From contig PXRO01000037.1 in the NCBI GenBank assembly GCA_003021685.1, positions 221,204 to 285,203 on the forward strand: a stretch of 64,000 nt of DNA, given 5' to 3'. Positions 1 to 10,212 of this stretch are shown piece after piece. Positions within the stretch are counted from its first letter, which is position 1, and each line of letters opens with the position of its first letter. This DNA comes from Halobacteriales archaeon QS_4_62_28 (GTDB lineage Archaea > Halobacteriota > Halobacteria > Halobacteriales > Haloarculaceae). The position numbers and the translations under genes were made by a program. The notes beneath the pieces were generated by a model. The model saw nothing but the letters and a program-made list of their open reading frames with translations, was not told the DNA's origin and did no database searches.

Positions 1-762
1 CTCGGCAACGATGTCGACGAGTGCGGAACCGACGATGATGCCGTCTGCACCGGCCGACACGATCCGTTCTGCGTGGTCGCCGGTCTTGATCCCGAAGCCG
101 ACGGCCCTGGGCACGTCCCAGTCGGCGATGCGGGCCAGACTCGCCTCGGTCGCGTCGTCCACGTCGTCGCGCGCGCCGGTGACGCCCAGTCGCGCCTGGA
201 CGTAGACGTAGCCCGAGGTCTGGTCCATCATCGCGGCCAGGCGGTCGCCCTCCGTCGTCGGCGCGACGATGAAGACGAGGTCGAGACCGTACTCGTCACA
301 GGTCGCCCGGAGCGGGCCGGCCTCCTCCGCTGGCAGGTCCGGCACGACGAAGCCCTCGATGCCGACCTCGGCGGCCTTCTTGACGAACGGCTCCGGGCCT
401 TGCTCCCCGCTCACGGCTTCGCCGTTCGCGTCGTCCGAGGCGTAACGCGCCTCGCTATCCCCGTACTGATAGATAAGATTGTAGTAGGTCATACAGACCA
501 GCGGCACGTCGACGTCCAGGTCCTCGACGAACTCGAAGAAACGGTCGGGAGTCATGCCCGCTTCCAGCGACCGGACGACGGCCTCCTGGATGGTCGGTCC
601 CTCGGCAATCGGTTCCGAGAAGGGGAGGCCGAGTTCGATCACGTCAGCACCGCCGCGGGCCAGTGCCTCGACGTACTCGACCGAGGACTCGTAGTCGGGG
701 TCGCCCGCCGCGAGATAGGGGACGAAGGCCGGTTCGTCGGCGAAGGCGCGTTCGAGTCCCAT
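1..762 (-). CDS. trpA: Tryptophan synthase alpha chain (C-terminus cut by window edge)
   Basis: Minus-strand translation [59 protein letters not shown]...; immediately downstream of trpB. Confidence 0.95.
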   Translation of the reverse strand, partial: MGLERAFADEPAFVPYLAAGDPDYESSVEYVEALARGGADVIELGLPFSEPIAEGPTIQEAVVRSLEAGMTPDRFFEFVEDLDVDVPLVCMTYYNLIYQYGDSEARYASDDANGEAVSGEQGPEPFVKKAAEVGIEGFVVPDLPAEEAGPLRATCDEYGLDLVFIVAPTTEGDRLAAMMDQTSGYVYVQARLGVTGARDDVDDATEASLARIADWDVPRAVGFGIKTGDHAERIVSAGADGIIVGSALVDIVAE

Positions 763-2010
763 CTACATCCCGCCTCCCATCTCGCGGAACAGCGACATGT
801 CCGGCGCGATATCCAGGTCGCGCTTGCTGGTCTCCTCGATGACAGTTTCGAGGTCCTTGTCACCGCGGCCGGAGACGTTGACGACGACGGTGTCGCCCAC
901 CTGGTCGTGGTGCTCTTCGAGATAGCCAAAGGCGTGAGCAGTCTCCAGTGCCGGGATGACACCCTCGTCCTGGGAGAGGCGATGGAAGGCTTCCAGTGCG
1001 GCGTCGTCGTCGACGTTGACCGGCGTGACACGGTCCTCGTCGACGAGGTGGGCCAGTTCCGGCCCGACGCCGGCGTAGTCCAGTCCCGCCGAGACGGAGT
1101 GAGACTCCATGATCTGGCCGTCCGAGTCCTGCAGGAGTTTCGTCCGAGCGCCGTGCAAGACGCCCTCGTCGCCGGTCGACAGCGACGCGGAGTTCGGCGC
1201 GACGCCTTCCTCCTCGTCGACCGAGAGCGAGGAGCCACCGGCCTCGACGGCATAGAGGTCGACGGCCTCGTCGGGCACGAAGTGATGGAAGGCACCCATT
1301 GTGTTCGATCCGCCGCCCGCGCAGGCCAGTACTGCGTCCGGGAGGTCGCCGGTCTTGTCCTGGACCTGCTCGCGGGCCTCCTCGCTGATGACGGCCTGGA
1401 AGTCCCGGACCATTGCCGGGAAGGGGGCCGGACCGACGACCGACCCGATGACGTAGTGGGTCGTCTCGACGGTGGTCGCCCAGTCGCGCATCGTCTCGCT
1501 GATGGCCTCCTTGAGCGTGCCCCGGCCGGTCGTGACCGGGTTCACTTCGGCATCGTTGAGCCGCATCCGGAAGACGTTGGGCCGCTGGCGTGCGATATCG
1601 GTCTCGCCCATGTAGATCTCACAGGGCATGTTCAGGTGGGCCGCGGCCATTGCCGTCGCCGTGCCGTGCTGGCCAGCGCCAGTTTCGGCGATGATGCGCT
1701 CTTTGCCCATGTACTTGGCCAGCAGGACCTGTCCGAGCGCGTTGTTGAGTTTGTGCGCTCCGCCGTGTAAAAGGTCCTCGCGCTTGAGATACACCTCGGT
1801 GTCGTAGCGCTCGGAGAGTTGGTCCGCGCGCTGGAGGGGCAGTGGTCGGCCGCCGAAGTCTGCCAGTCGCCGGCGAAACTCGTCCATGAAGCCGTCCTCG
1901 TTGTCGATCACGTACCGCTCGTAGGCGTCTGTCAACTCCTCGATGGCTGGCATCAGCGCCTCGGGTACGAACTGTCCGCCGTAGTCGCCGAACTTCGATT
2001 CGCTACTCAT
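763..2010 (-). CDS. trpB: Tryptophan synthase beta chain
   Basis: [44 protein letters not shown]-binding region; adjacent to trpA and trpC. Confidence 0.97.
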   Translation of the reverse strand: MSSESKFGDYGGQFVPEALMPAIEELTDAYERYVIDNEDGFMDEFRRRLADFGGRPLPLQRADQLSERYDTEVYLKREDLLHGGAHKLNNALGQVLLAKYMGKERIIAETGAGQHGTATAMAAAHLNMPCEIYMGETDIARQRPNVFRMRLNDAEVNPVTTGRGTLKEAISETMRDWATTVETTHYVIGSVVGPAPFPAMVRDFQAVISEEAREQVQDKTGDLPDAVLACAGGGSNTMGAFHHFVPDEAVDLYAVEAGGSSLSVDEEEGVAPNSASLSTGDEGVLHGARTKLLQDSDGQIMESHSVSAGLDYAGVGPELAHLVDEDRVTPVNVDDDAALEAFHRLSQDEGVIPALETAHAFGYLEEHHDQVGDTVVVNVSGRGDKDLETVIEETSKRDLDIAPDMSLFREMGGGM

Positions 2011-2807
2011 TGTGTCTCGCTCGTCTGTTCCGTCAGTCGTCGTGTGTTCGCTGTCACGTCCGTCGCCGCGCCGCCCGCGTGGTCCATGATCGCCGAACCG
2101 ACGAGCAGGCCGTCCGCGCCGGCCCGACTCATTCGGGCCACGTCCTCGGGACTCTCTATGCCGCTTTCGGCAATGAGAGTGACGCCTTCCGGTGCTGCCG
2201 GGGCGACTCTCTCGAAGGTTGCCAGATCGACCTCGAGTTTCGCGAGGTCGCGGTTATTGACGCCGATGATCTCCGCGCCCGCCTCGATTGCCCGGCCGAG
2301 TTCCCCGGCGGTGTGTGTCTCAACGAGGACCTGGAAGCCACGGTCGCGCGCGGCCGCGATCAGGTCGTCGAGGTCGCCCGTCCCCGATTCGTCGAGAAAG
2401 CGCACGATCAGCAAAACCAGATCCGACTCGACCACGTCGAGTTGTGCCTCGTGCAGGACGAAGTCCTTGCGGAGGACGGGCACGTCGACGGCCTCGCGAA
2501 TCCGCTGCAGGGTCTCTATGGAACCACCGAAGTGCTCCGGTTCGGTCAACACCGAGAGCGCAGCAGCGCCCCCCTCGACCATGCTCCTCGCGAGTTCGAC
2601 CGGATCGTCCGTTCGCTCGCCGTCCGTCGTCGGACTCGTCGGCTTGATCTCCGCGATCAGTGGTACGCGACCGTCGGCGTCCGCTCGCTCGAATGCATCG
2701 ATCAGTGACCGGGCCTCGACGCTGACCCGACCCTCGGCACCACCCCGCTCGCGGGCGGCCGCCAGAATCGACTCGACTTCCGGTGCTATTTCATCACTGT
2801 CGCCCAT
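2007..2807 (-). CDS. trpC: Indole-3-glycerol-phosphate synthase
   Basis: [53 protein letters not shown] motifs; start taken at [10 protein letters not shown]; overlaps trpB start. Confidence 0.95.
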   Translation of the reverse strand: MGDSDEIAPEVESILAAARERGGAEGRVSVEARSLIDAFERADADGRVPLIAEIKPTSPTTDGERTDDPVELARSMVEGGAAALSVLTEPEHFGGSIETLQRIREAVDVPVLRKDFVLHEAQLDVVESDLVLLIVRFLDESGTGDLDDLIAAARDRGFQVLVETHTAGELGRAIEAGAEIIGVNNRDLAKLEVDLATFERVAPAAPEGVTLIAESGIESPEDVARMSRAGADGLLVGSAIMDHAGGAATDVTANTRRLTEQTSETQ

Positions 2808-2999
2808 TGATGTACAGTAACGGACAGAGTTGTACATAAGACTTGTCTTTGCCGGTGCGGTCCACTGTTCCGGCCCTGTCACACGACGACCAGTCGCGGT
2901 ACATCGACAGGTGTCCCTGATTCGTTTGTCCCCTTCCTACTGCTGGCACCGAGTGCGGCTTGGCGAATGTTCAAGAGCCGACGGGGCGAGAAAGGGGAC

Positions 3000-3464
3000 A
3001 TGAGCACCGCAGAGGCGGGCATCTACGCACGAGAGTCCGAGTATCTGGACCGATACGTCCAGTTCGGCGCGGCAGGCGAGAAGGTGATCCAGTTGTCGTT
3101 CCCCGAGACACCGGAAGACGAGGCGCGGGCGGAACACGCCCTCTTGGACCGGATCGAGGCGTATCTCGAAGGGACCGAGGACAACTTCACCGATATTGAC
3201 GTCGGCCTCACCGTTCCGACAGACCACCGGAGCGTCCTGGAGGCGGTCCGAAAGGTCCCCTACGGCGAGCAGGGCAGCGTCGAACAGGTCGCACGGATGG
3301 CTGCAGGGATCAATCACGAGGACGAGGATAGCATCCGGACGGTCAGGGAGGCACTCGCGAACAACCCCGCTCCGTTGCTGATCCCCGACCACCGCGTGCG
3401 TGACGGGCCAAGCGGCGCACCGACACCCGTAGTGCAGAAACTCCGGATCGTCGAAGGACTGTAG
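3000..3464 (+). CDS. MGMT/Ogt-like alkyltransferase-like protein with active-site Cys replaced by Asp (PDHR)
   Basis: VLEAVRKVPYGEQGSVEQVARMA ... NNPAPLLIPDHRVRDGPSG; HTH and PCHR-equivalent region. Confidence 0.75.
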   Translation: MSTAEAGIYARESEYLDRYVQFGAAGEKVIQLSFPETPEDEARAEHALLDRIEAYLEGTEDNFTDIDVGLTVPTDHRSVLEAVRKVPYGEQGSVEQVARMAAGINHEDEDSIRTVREALANNPAPLLIPDHRVRDGPSGAPTPVVQKLRIVEGL

Positions 3465-3569
3465 CGGGCCGGATGGTCGAACGCACTCGTGGATTCGACC
3501 GCTCTTTCGATAGCTGGCAACAACGAATCGCCCACACGTTTATGTAATACGGTGTAATTGAGGGCAAAC

Positions 3570-3872
3570 ATGCCGACGATCAGTGCGCGTCTCGCCGACG
3601 ACGAGAAGGCAGAACTGGACGCAGTCGCAGAGCTACTCGCCGAGGACCGGTCGACGACGATCCGGAAGGCCCTGGGTGAAGGGCTGGAAACCCTGCGAAT
3701 ACGGGTCGCCGTCGAGCGCTACCAGTCGGGTGACGTCTCCGCCGCCGAGGCAGCCCAACTGGCCGACCTCTCCGTCGCCGAGTGGCTCAACGTCGCTCGC
3801 GAGCGCAACCTCACGACCCAACTCGCGCTTTCGGATCTGGAACTCGACGCCGACACCGCGACGGAGCTATGA
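3570..3872 (+). CDS. RHH/UPF0175-like antitoxin of a PIN toxin-antitoxin pair
   Basis: MPTISARLADDEKAELDAVAELLAEDRSTTIRKAL (RHH-like) plus AVERYQSGDVSAAEAAQLADLSVAEWLNVARE (UPF0175-like); ATGA overlap with downstream PIN gene. Confidence 0.8.
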   Translation: MPTISARLADDEKAELDAVAELLAEDRSTTIRKALGEGLETLRIRVAVERYQSGDVSAAEAAQLADLSVAEWLNVARERNLTTQLALSDLELDADTATEL

Positions 3873-4393
3873 CCCGGATCTACGTCGGCCCGACCGTCGT
3901 GTACAGCCTCGGGCAAGTCGGCGAGCTGTCGCTTTTGACCGCGTTCGACGGCGAGGTCGTCATTCCCGATCCGGTCGTTGCGGAGTCGACCGTCGAACCC
4001 GCAGCGACGAACCTGGCAGACCTGCTCGAGGGCGACGAGGTCAGCGTCGTCACGGACCACGAGGACCACGTCGAGCGAGCGCGGGTGCTGCTTGGCGAGA
4101 AAGACGTCGGCTCGGCCCTCTCGGTGCTGGCCGGCGTCCTCGGCCACCGCGACCCCGAGGATCGGTCGGCCGTCGCCGTCGTCTCCGAGGACCGGACCGT
4201 TCGCCGGATGACCCGTGGTCTCGGTGCGGAGGTGACGAGCAGTTTCGGCGTTGTCGTTCGGGCGACACTTGAAGACAAGTATCTGAGTCCGAGTCAGGCA
4301 AAGCGAATCGTCCGCCGGATCGACCAGCACGGGATGCATCTCACCGGCGAACTGCGCGAACGAGCAGTCGGCGAAATCGCCGAGTCGGATTAA
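3869..4393 (+). CDS. PIN-domain-like putative toxin nuclease
   Basis: VIPDPVVAEST, AVVSEDRTVRRMTRGLGAEVTSSFGVVVRA pattern; coupled to upstream antitoxin by a 4-bp overlap. Confidence 0.7.
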   Translation: MTRIYVGPTVVYSLGQVGELSLLTAFDGEVVIPDPVVAESTVEPAATNLADLLEGDEVSVVTDHEDHVERARVLLGEKDVGSALSVLAGVLGHRDPEDRSAVAVVSEDRTVRRMTRGLGAEVTSSFGVVVRATLEDKYLSPSQAKRIVRRIDQHGMHLTGELRERAVGEIAESD

Positions 4394-5553
4394 TATAGAG
4401 GCGCGAGTTCCTCGGTCTCGTCTCCCAGCAGTGCCTGGAGATTGTCGTCGCGCTCTCGCTGTGCGATGCCTTCCTTGGCTTCGATTGCCACCCGCTGGAG
4501 TTCCTTGACCCGCGGGACCTGGTGGACGCCAGCGAGGAGGACGACACTCGCAACGTGGTCGGCCGAGGGGAGCGGATAGTCGCCGCCCCGGACTTCCATA
4601 CTGCCCGTCTCCGCTTCGAGCCACGCGCGCCCGCGTTCGATTCCCTTCCGGTTGAGGTGCTCCGGCGGCCCGCTGCAAACCAGCAGAGACCGCTCTGTGC
4701 CCTGCAAGTCACAGGGAAGCGTGAGACGACCGAGCGCCGCCTTCCTGACGAGGCTGGTCACGCGATTGGTCGTCTCGGTTCCGTCCACGGAGTCACTGTC
4801 GTCTCCCAACAGAGGAATGGACGACCCAGTGTCAGTCTCGACGGTCTCGCGTGCGTAACCGACGGTCGAGACGCCACCGCCCGAGAGCGTGTTAATGATA
4901 TCCGAGGCGTCGACGACGCTCTCGCCGACCACGTCACTGGCGTCGACCGCACCCGCGCCAAAGAGGATCCCGAAGCGCCTGGCAATCTCCTGGTTGATCC
5001 GCTCGAATCCGCCGCGCATCGACTCGCCGGCGCTACGCCAGGCGTCGTTGTCGAACACCAGCAGATTGTCGACCTCGCGGACGAACGTCCGGAACGACCG
5101 CGCGGCATTCAGCGTGTACAGACCCCCCTCGGCCGCGGCTGGCAAGATCCCGAGACCGAACACCGGTTCGGTGTAAATCATCCGGAGGTGTTCGGCGAGG
5201 ACGGGTGCACCACCACTGCCGGTCCCGCCGCCGAGGCCCGCGACGATCAGAAACGCGTCGATCTCGTGAGTCGAGAGCCGATCTAGCGCGCCCTGCATCT
5301 CTTCGATGTCGTCGGCCGCGATCTCCGCTCCGAGTTCGTTGTCGCCCCCGACGCCGTGGCCCTCGACCCGCGATTGCCCGATCAATACGCGGTTCTCGTC
5401 GGGAACGTGTTCGAGGCCAGCGAGGTCGGCCGCCGCGGTGTTGACCGCGACCGGAGCCGTGAAGATGTCCTGCCCAGTGCGTTGTTCGTAGTCGACGAAC
5501 GCGTCGACGATCTTTCCACCCGCCTGTCCAAACCCGATCAGTGCTAATTTCAT
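4390..5553 (-). CDS. cetZ: CetZ-family tubulin-like cell shape protein
   Basis: MKLALIGFGQAGGKIVDAF start and tubulin/FtsZ signature AGLGGGTGSGGAPVLAEHL. Confidence 0.93.
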   Translation of the reverse strand: MKLALIGFGQAGGKIVDAFVDYEQRTGQDIFTAPVAVNTAAADLAGLEHVPDENRVLIGQSRVEGHGVGGDNELGAEIAADDIEEMQGALDRLSTHEIDAFLIVAGLGGGTGSGGAPVLAEHLRMIYTEPVFGLGILPAAAEGGLYTLNAARSFRTFVREVDNLLVFDNDAWRSAGESMRGGFERINQEIARRFGILFGAGAVDASDVVGESVVDASDIINTLSGGGVSTVGYARETVETDTGSSIPLLGDDSDSVDGTETTNRVTSLVRKAALGRLTLPCDLQGTERSLLVCSGPPEHLNRKGIERGRAWLEAETGSMEVRGGDYPLPSADHVASVVLLAGVHQVPRVKELQRVAIEAKEGIAQRERDDNLQALLGDETEELAPLY

Positions 5554-5565
5554 TGGTTAGTCCCC

Positions 5566-5623
5566 GGGGGCCGCCCGCCGTCGCCGGAGTGCAACCAGCG
5601 TCTTCTGGTCTGTCACGGCCCCC
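5566..5623 (-). promoter_or_regulatory. Hairpin in the presumed cetZ 5' leader
   Basis: Perfect 8-bp stem GGGGGCCG (5566-5573) / CGGCCCCC (5616-5623) with inner ACCAG/CTGGT stem, ending 12 nt from the cetZ ATG. Confidence 0.5.
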
Positions 5624-5822
5624 GTTCCAGATCGACGTATCACTACCAGCTCACATTGTTATAGAGTCGTTTACTCCAGCTGTCATTGCCACTAGGTTAC
5701 AGAACAACTTCCGAGAACGCCACCTCAACCGGTCCGTGCCTGTCGGACGGAGAGAGCCGTTGCCGGTCTGACGAGACTCGTTAGCTCGCCGTCCTCGTTA
5801 GGGACTCAGACGACTGATCGCT

Positions 5823-5866
5823 GCGAGATCGGGCGGCTCTACGGAGAGAGCCGCTGGCGATCTCGC
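5823..5866 (-). other. Two-part perfect inverted repeat spanning the aspS stop codon
   Basis: GCGAGATC...GATCTCGC outer stem and GCGGCTCT...AGAGCCGC inner stem; aspS TAG lies in the hairpin. Confidence 0.6.
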
Positions 5867-7137
5867 GGGAATATCACTGCCTCCCGAACGTTACCGAGAC
5901 CGAGCATCGTCATGATGAGGCGCTCGCCGCCGAGACCCCAGCCGGCGTGGGGCGGCATGCCGTACTTGAACATCTCGGTGTAGTAGTCGAAGGCTTCCGG
6001 GTCGAGTCCCTGCTGTTCGAAGCCTTCGACGAGGTGCTCGAAGCGGTGTTCACGCTGGCCGCCAGAAACCAGTTCCATCTCGGGGTGCATCATGTCGAAG
6101 CCGGTCGAGACTTCGTCGTCCTGGTCCATGATGTAGAAGGGCTTGATCTCGCTTGGCCAGTCGGTGACGAAGTAGTGTTCGCCGACGTCCCGTCCGAGCG
6201 CGTGCTCGCCCTCGGTCGGCAGATCGTCGCCCCAGACGAGCGGTTCGTCGAGTTCGTCCGTCGCGTTGATGCGTTCGATGGCCTCTTCGTAGGTCAGGCG
6301 CGGGAAGTCGCCATCGGGAGTTTCGAACTCGTCGGCTATGTCGAGCGCTTCGAGTTGCTCCCGGCAGTTCGCTTCGACGCCTTCGTAGGCCGCCTGGACG
6401 ACAGACTCGCAGGCGTCCATCGCTTCGGTGTGGTCGTAGAAGGCCGACTCGAAGTCGATGGAGGTCGCTTCGTTGAGGTGGCGGGGCGTGTTGTGCTCCT
6501 CGGCACGGAAGATCGGACCGATCTCGAAGACGCGTTCGAGGCCGGAGCCGATCATCAGCTGCTTGAACAGCTGCGGGCTCTGGTTCATGAACGCTTCCTG
6601 CCCGAAGTACGTGATCGGGAACAGCTCTGTACCGCCCTCGGTTCCGGTGGCGACGATTTTCGGCGTGTTGATCTCGGTACAGCCCAGTTCCCGGAACTGC
6701 TCGCGAACGGCACGCTGGACCTCCGCGCGGATCTCGAAGATGGCCTTGACCTCCGCTTTGCGCAGGTCGAGCGTTCGGTTGTCGAGTCGCGTCGACAGTT
6801 CGGCATCGACCTTGCCGGAGGGATCGAGTGGCAGTTCGGGGTCGGCCTCGCTGATCACGTCGACCGATCCGGGCGTGACCTCGACGCCGGTGGGAGCACG
6901 GGGCTCTTCCTCGACGTCACCCGTGACGCTGATAACGGACTCGCGGCGGACGTCGAGCCCCGTCTCGACGAGTGCGTCGTCCATCTCGTCTTTCTCGAAT
7001 TTGATCTGAATCTTCCCCGTCGTATCCCGGAGGATCAGGAAGGCGATGCCACCGAGGTCGCGCACCTCGTGTACCCAGCCAGCGACAGTGACCGTGTCGC
7101 CTGGCTCGGCGTCTGCCGTGTACGTTCGCTCGTCCAT
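5839..7137 (-). CDS. aspS: Aspartyl-tRNA synthetase (archaeal type)
   Basis: [29 protein letters not shown], class II motifs [32 protein letters not shown]. Confidence 0.97.
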   Translation of the reverse strand: MDERTYTADAEPGDTVTVAGWVHEVRDLGGIAFLILRDTTGKIQIKFEKDEMDDALVETGLDVRRESVISVTGDVEEEPRAPTGVEVTPGSVDVISEADPELPLDPSGKVDAELSTRLDNRTLDLRKAEVKAIFEIRAEVQRAVREQFRELGCTEINTPKIVATGTEGGTELFPITYFGQEAFMNQSPQLFKQLMIGSGLERVFEIGPIFRAEEHNTPRHLNEATSIDFESAFYDHTEAMDACESVVQAAYEGVEANCREQLEALDIADEFETPDGDFPRLTYEEAIERINATDELDEPLVWGDDLPTEGEHALGRDVGEHYFVTDWPSEIKPFYIMDQDDEVSTGFDMMHPEMELVSGGQREHRFEHLVEGFEQQGLDPEAFDYYTEMFKYGMPPHAGWGLGGERLIMTMLGLGNVREAVIFPRDRQRLSP

Positions 7138-7192
7138 GGGCGTCCGTTTGACGGCACGGACTTAAACTCCGTTTATTTAGATTCGCCAGCAG

Positions 7193-8122
7193 TCACCGAC
7201 CGCACAGCCACTCAGCGAGCCACTCGCGATGGACGGCGACGGCGTCGTCACCGGTCAGTTCGGGATAGCGCGGCCGCGTAACCGTCCCGGCCGAATCGAC
7301 AGCCGAGCAGACGATGGCTGCGACCCGGTCTGCAACCGAGACGTCTGGCAGTGGGCGAACCGACTCATAGCCCGCCCGGACGGCCCGCCGGAGCGTCGAC
7401 GGGTCCTCGGCGTACCACGTCGCCACGAGGTGTTGGACGGTCGCAACCGCGAGTGCTGGATGGGCGGCCAGTGGCTGTCCCCAGTCCAGAATCGCAGCCA
7501 GTTCGTCGCCGTCGACGAGGGCGTTGCCCGGCCGGAGGTCCCACGGGAAATAGCGAGCGGTTCCGGACACCGGCTGGTGGTCGGCCAGTGCGGATTCGAT
7601 GTCCGGCCGCAGGCTGTCGAACGCGTGGGGGAGCGCGCCGACGCCCTCGCGAGCGTACTGCTCGAAGAAGTCGGCCGGGTCCGGGCCTGTCGCAGTGAGT
7701 GTCCCGGTTTCGTCGACGGTCACCGGTCCCGCAGTCCCGAAGGCGAACGACGCGTGCAGTTCGCCGAGCGCTCGGCCGAATCGGCGCGCCAGTCGGCGCT
7801 GTGAAGCGTCGTCGAGGGCGGCGAATCGCTCGTGGAGGTCGTCGCCGGCGACGTACTCCGTGACGAGATAGCCCTCCTCGCCGCGACGGCCACTGCCCAG
7901 CAATCGTGGGACCGGAATCGTAGTGCGCTCGCTGATCGCAGTCAGGACAGCGGCCTCCGTGCGGGCCGTGCACGCCTCCGGCGTCGTCTGGACCACGACC
8001 GACGGGTGTGTGGCGTAGTGGGCCACGGCAGTCTCCTTGTGGTTGCCCTGCGACGGTCGCTCGACAGCGTCGGGGTCCTGGTCGCCGACGACGCGACTGA
8101 GAATGGACGCGACGGCCGTCAT
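7193..8122 (-). CDS. Phosphotransferase (APH/choline kinase-like) family protein
   Basis: LGELHASFAFG, YFPWDLRPGNALVDGDELAAILDWGQPLAAHPALAVA (Brenner-like motif and DW). Confidence 0.85.
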   Translation of the reverse strand: MTAVASILSRVVGDQDPDAVERPSQGNHKETAVAHYATHPSVVVQTTPEACTARTEAAVLTAISERTTIPVPRLLGSGRRGEEGYLVTEYVAGDDLHERFAALDDASQRRLARRFGRALGELHASFAFGTAGPVTVDETGTLTATGPDPADFFEQYAREGVGALPHAFDSLRPDIESALADHQPVSGTARYFPWDLRPGNALVDGDELAAILDWGQPLAAHPALAVATVQHLVATWYAEDPSTLRRAVRAGYESVRPLPDVSVADRVAAIVCSAVDSAGTVTRPRYPELTGDDAVAVHREWLAEWLCGR

Positions 8123-8787
8123 GCCAGCACGTCCGTCAGGTCGTCCGGTCGGTCGAAGACGTACTCCGGCCGGTACTCCTCCCGGTCGGACGGGTCGCGG
8201 GGGCACCACGCCGCCTGAAGTCCGGCACCGTGTGCGCCCGCCACGTCGTAGCCCAGCGAGTTGCCGACGTAGAGGGTCGCTTCGGCCGACCGCTCGATGT
8301 CGGCACAGACCGCTTCGAAGGGTTCCGGGTGGGGCTTTCGGCGGGGCATGTCACCGGCGTAGACGACCGAATCGACGCGGTCGTCGAGGGACAGTGTCTC
8401 GACTTTCGGGGCCTGCCGTCGCCGAGGGCCGTTCGTGAGAATCGCGACTGGGCCGTGGTCGCGTGCGACCGACACGGCGGCGTCTGCACCGTCGCGAAAC
8501 CGGACTGCGTTGCGGTCGCTCGCGTCGAGCAATCCCGCCGCGAGGTCGTCTGCCGGCACCCGCCGGAGGCCGTGCTGTGCGGCCACTCGCCGGAAGCCAA
8601 CCGCGAGATACGACTGCTCGTCGTCGGGGTCCGGCGGCCCGTCGAGGGCGGCCCAGAGTGCCCGGGCACTGCCGAAGGGGTCGAGGTCGGTTGCCTCGAA
8701 CGCCGCCTCGTAGAGCGCCGTCTCGTCCTGGGTCCCCTCACACAGGGTTCCGTCGAGGTCGAAAACCACTGCCGTCGGCGTCGTCAT
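8119..8787 (-). CDS. HAD-superfamily hydrolase
   Basis: AVVFDLDGTLCEGTQD, VAILTNGPRRRQAPKVETL, YVGNSLGYDVAGAHGAGLQAAW motifs; overlaps downstream kinase start by 4 bp. Confidence 0.9.
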   Translation of the reverse strand: MTTPTAVVFDLDGTLCEGTQDETALYEAAFEATDLDPFGSARALWAALDGPPDPDDEQSYLAVGFRRVAAQHGLRRVPADDLAAGLLDASDRNAVRFRDGADAAVSVARDHGPVAILTNGPRRRQAPKVETLSLDDRVDSVVYAGDMPRRKPHPEPFEAVCADIERSAEATLYVGNSLGYDVAGAHGAGLQAAWCPRDPSDREEYRPEYVFDRPDDLTDVLA

Positions 8788-8842
8788 GGCCGCCGCTTGG
8801 GGCCCAGCGAGCAAAAGTCACGTGCAAAAAAGGAGGGGGTCC

Positions 8843-8983
8843 CTACTCCTCGTCGCCGCCGTCGGTCACGATCTCGACGGTTTCGTCGACCTCCTCGTTG
8901 AGGAATTCTGGGATCTCTTCGTCGTCTTCAGTCGTCTCGTCCGGTTCGCGTGTCCAGTTGCGAGCGGTGTATTCATGACACAT
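8843..8983 (-). CDS. 46-aa acidic small protein (haloarchaeal MCHE-type hypothetical)
   Basis: Own reading of minus strand: MCHEYTARNWTREPDETTEDDEEIPEFLNEEVDETVEIVTDGGDEE*; absent from the ORF track because short. Confidence 0.65.
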   Translation of the reverse strand: MCHEYTARNWTREPDETTEDDEEIPEFLNEEVDETVEIVTDGGDEE

Positions 8984-9049
8984 GGTGTCACACCACAACA
9001 AGGTCACAGGACGCGAGAGGATTAATCCTTTCGCACGGCGCGAAAGATG

Positions 9050-9772
9050 TCACTCGCCGGTCGCGGGGGGCGTCTTCGCCGCCTGTGCGCCTTGAACGGT
9101 CTCGCGCACTGCATCGACGCCCTCGTTGTGGACGAGGTCACCGACGACAATCGCATCGGCGTGCTGGGCCATCGTGTGCGCCGATTCGTAATCGTGGATG
9201 CCACCACCGTAGAACAGCGTTGCCTCGTCGAGTGCCCCGGCCGCTGCGCCGACTATATCGGTGTTGCCCAGCATCCCCGAGTACTCGACGTAGACGATTT
9301 CCTGACTCAGCAAGTGCTCGGCGGCCTCCGCGTAGGCCGCAACCTCGTCGGCGTCGAGGTCACAGTTTGCATCGGTGTACGTCGCGACCGAGGCGTCGGG
9401 GTTCATTACGATGTAGGCCTCAGTAAACGTACGCGACCAGTCGATGTCGTCGTCGATCCGGATCCACTCCTTGTGCGCGCCCGTGATCCAGGTCACGTCG
9501 CCCGCGTTCATCACGACAGGAATCAAATAGCCGTCGTGGCAGTCACTGTGGACCACCGACGCCGGGTTCGATGGCTCGATGTAAACGGGGATATCGTGCG
9601 CCCCGCAGGCCTCGACGACACGTGACATCTTCTTTTCGGTCATCCCGGTGGTTCCGCCGATTTCGATTGCATCGGTTCCGGTGGCGGCGACATCCTCGAA
9701 CGTCTCGTCCTCGACCAGCGTCTTGTCGGGGTCGATCTTGACGATGTGGTCCCAGTCCGCCCACGTGCTCAT
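9050..9772 (-). CDS. Phosphoglycerol geranylgeranyltransferase (GGGP synthase)
   Basis: [48 protein letters not shown] (PcrB/GGGPS motifs). Confidence 0.93.
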   Translation of the reverse strand: MSTWADWDHIVKIDPDKTLVEDETFEDVAATGTDAIEIGGTTGMTEKKMSRVVEACGAHDIPVYIEPSNPASVVHSDCHDGYLIPVVMNAGDVTWITGAHKEWIRIDDDIDWSRTFTEAYIVMNPDASVATYTDANCDLDADEVAAYAEAAEHLLSQEIVYVEYSGMLGNTDIVGAAAGALDEATLFYGGGIHDYESAHTMAQHADAIVVGDLVHNEGVDAVRETVQGAQAAKTPPATGE

Positions 9773-9825
9773 ACGTCCACTGACGCAACCCTGGCTGTAT
9801 AACCGCTTCGAATGTGCGAGCAGTG

Positions 9826-10212
9826 TTAGACGCTGGCGACGAGCGAGACGTAGTTTATGCGCCCGTCCTCGACGGCCGTTTCGAGCGCCTAAAGGGAGCG
9901 TCGCTCACGCGACCCTGTGAGACACAGCGCCCGGGCGATGGGGTCGGGCAGGTCTGGTACGTCGCCCTCGACGACGACATCGGACAGTGCCAGACGACCA
10001 TCCGGAGCGAGCACGCGATCTGTCTCGGCGAGGGCCGCGTCGAGGTCATCTGCCAGACAGAGGACACACTCCGCAAGGACGACATCGACGGCACCGTCAC
10101 TGACCGGGAGTGCCGTCATCTCCCCTGGGACTGGTCGCAGGTGGCTGGCAGGTTCGTGGAGTAAGCAGAGCAGGCACCAAAGCCATTGCCGACGAGCGAG
10201 TACACCCACCAA
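9826..10212 (-). pseudogene. Remnant of a class I SAM-dependent methyltransferase
   Basis: [96 protein letters not shown]: motif I is missing and there is an in-frame TAG at 9889-9891. Confidence 0.5.

Noticed and set aside
73-1770. 565-aa plus-strand ORF antisense to trpB/trpA
   Set aside because: No recognisable family; arises from GC-rich codon bias opposite real genes. Same for 5947..7281, 29678..31159, 34235..35470, 19755..21011 and 48765..50285.
9889-9891. In-frame TAG as a pyrrolysine codon in a methyltransferase
   Set aside because: The gene lacks its N-terminal SAM motif and is not an MtmB-type methyltransferase; pseudogene decay is simpler.
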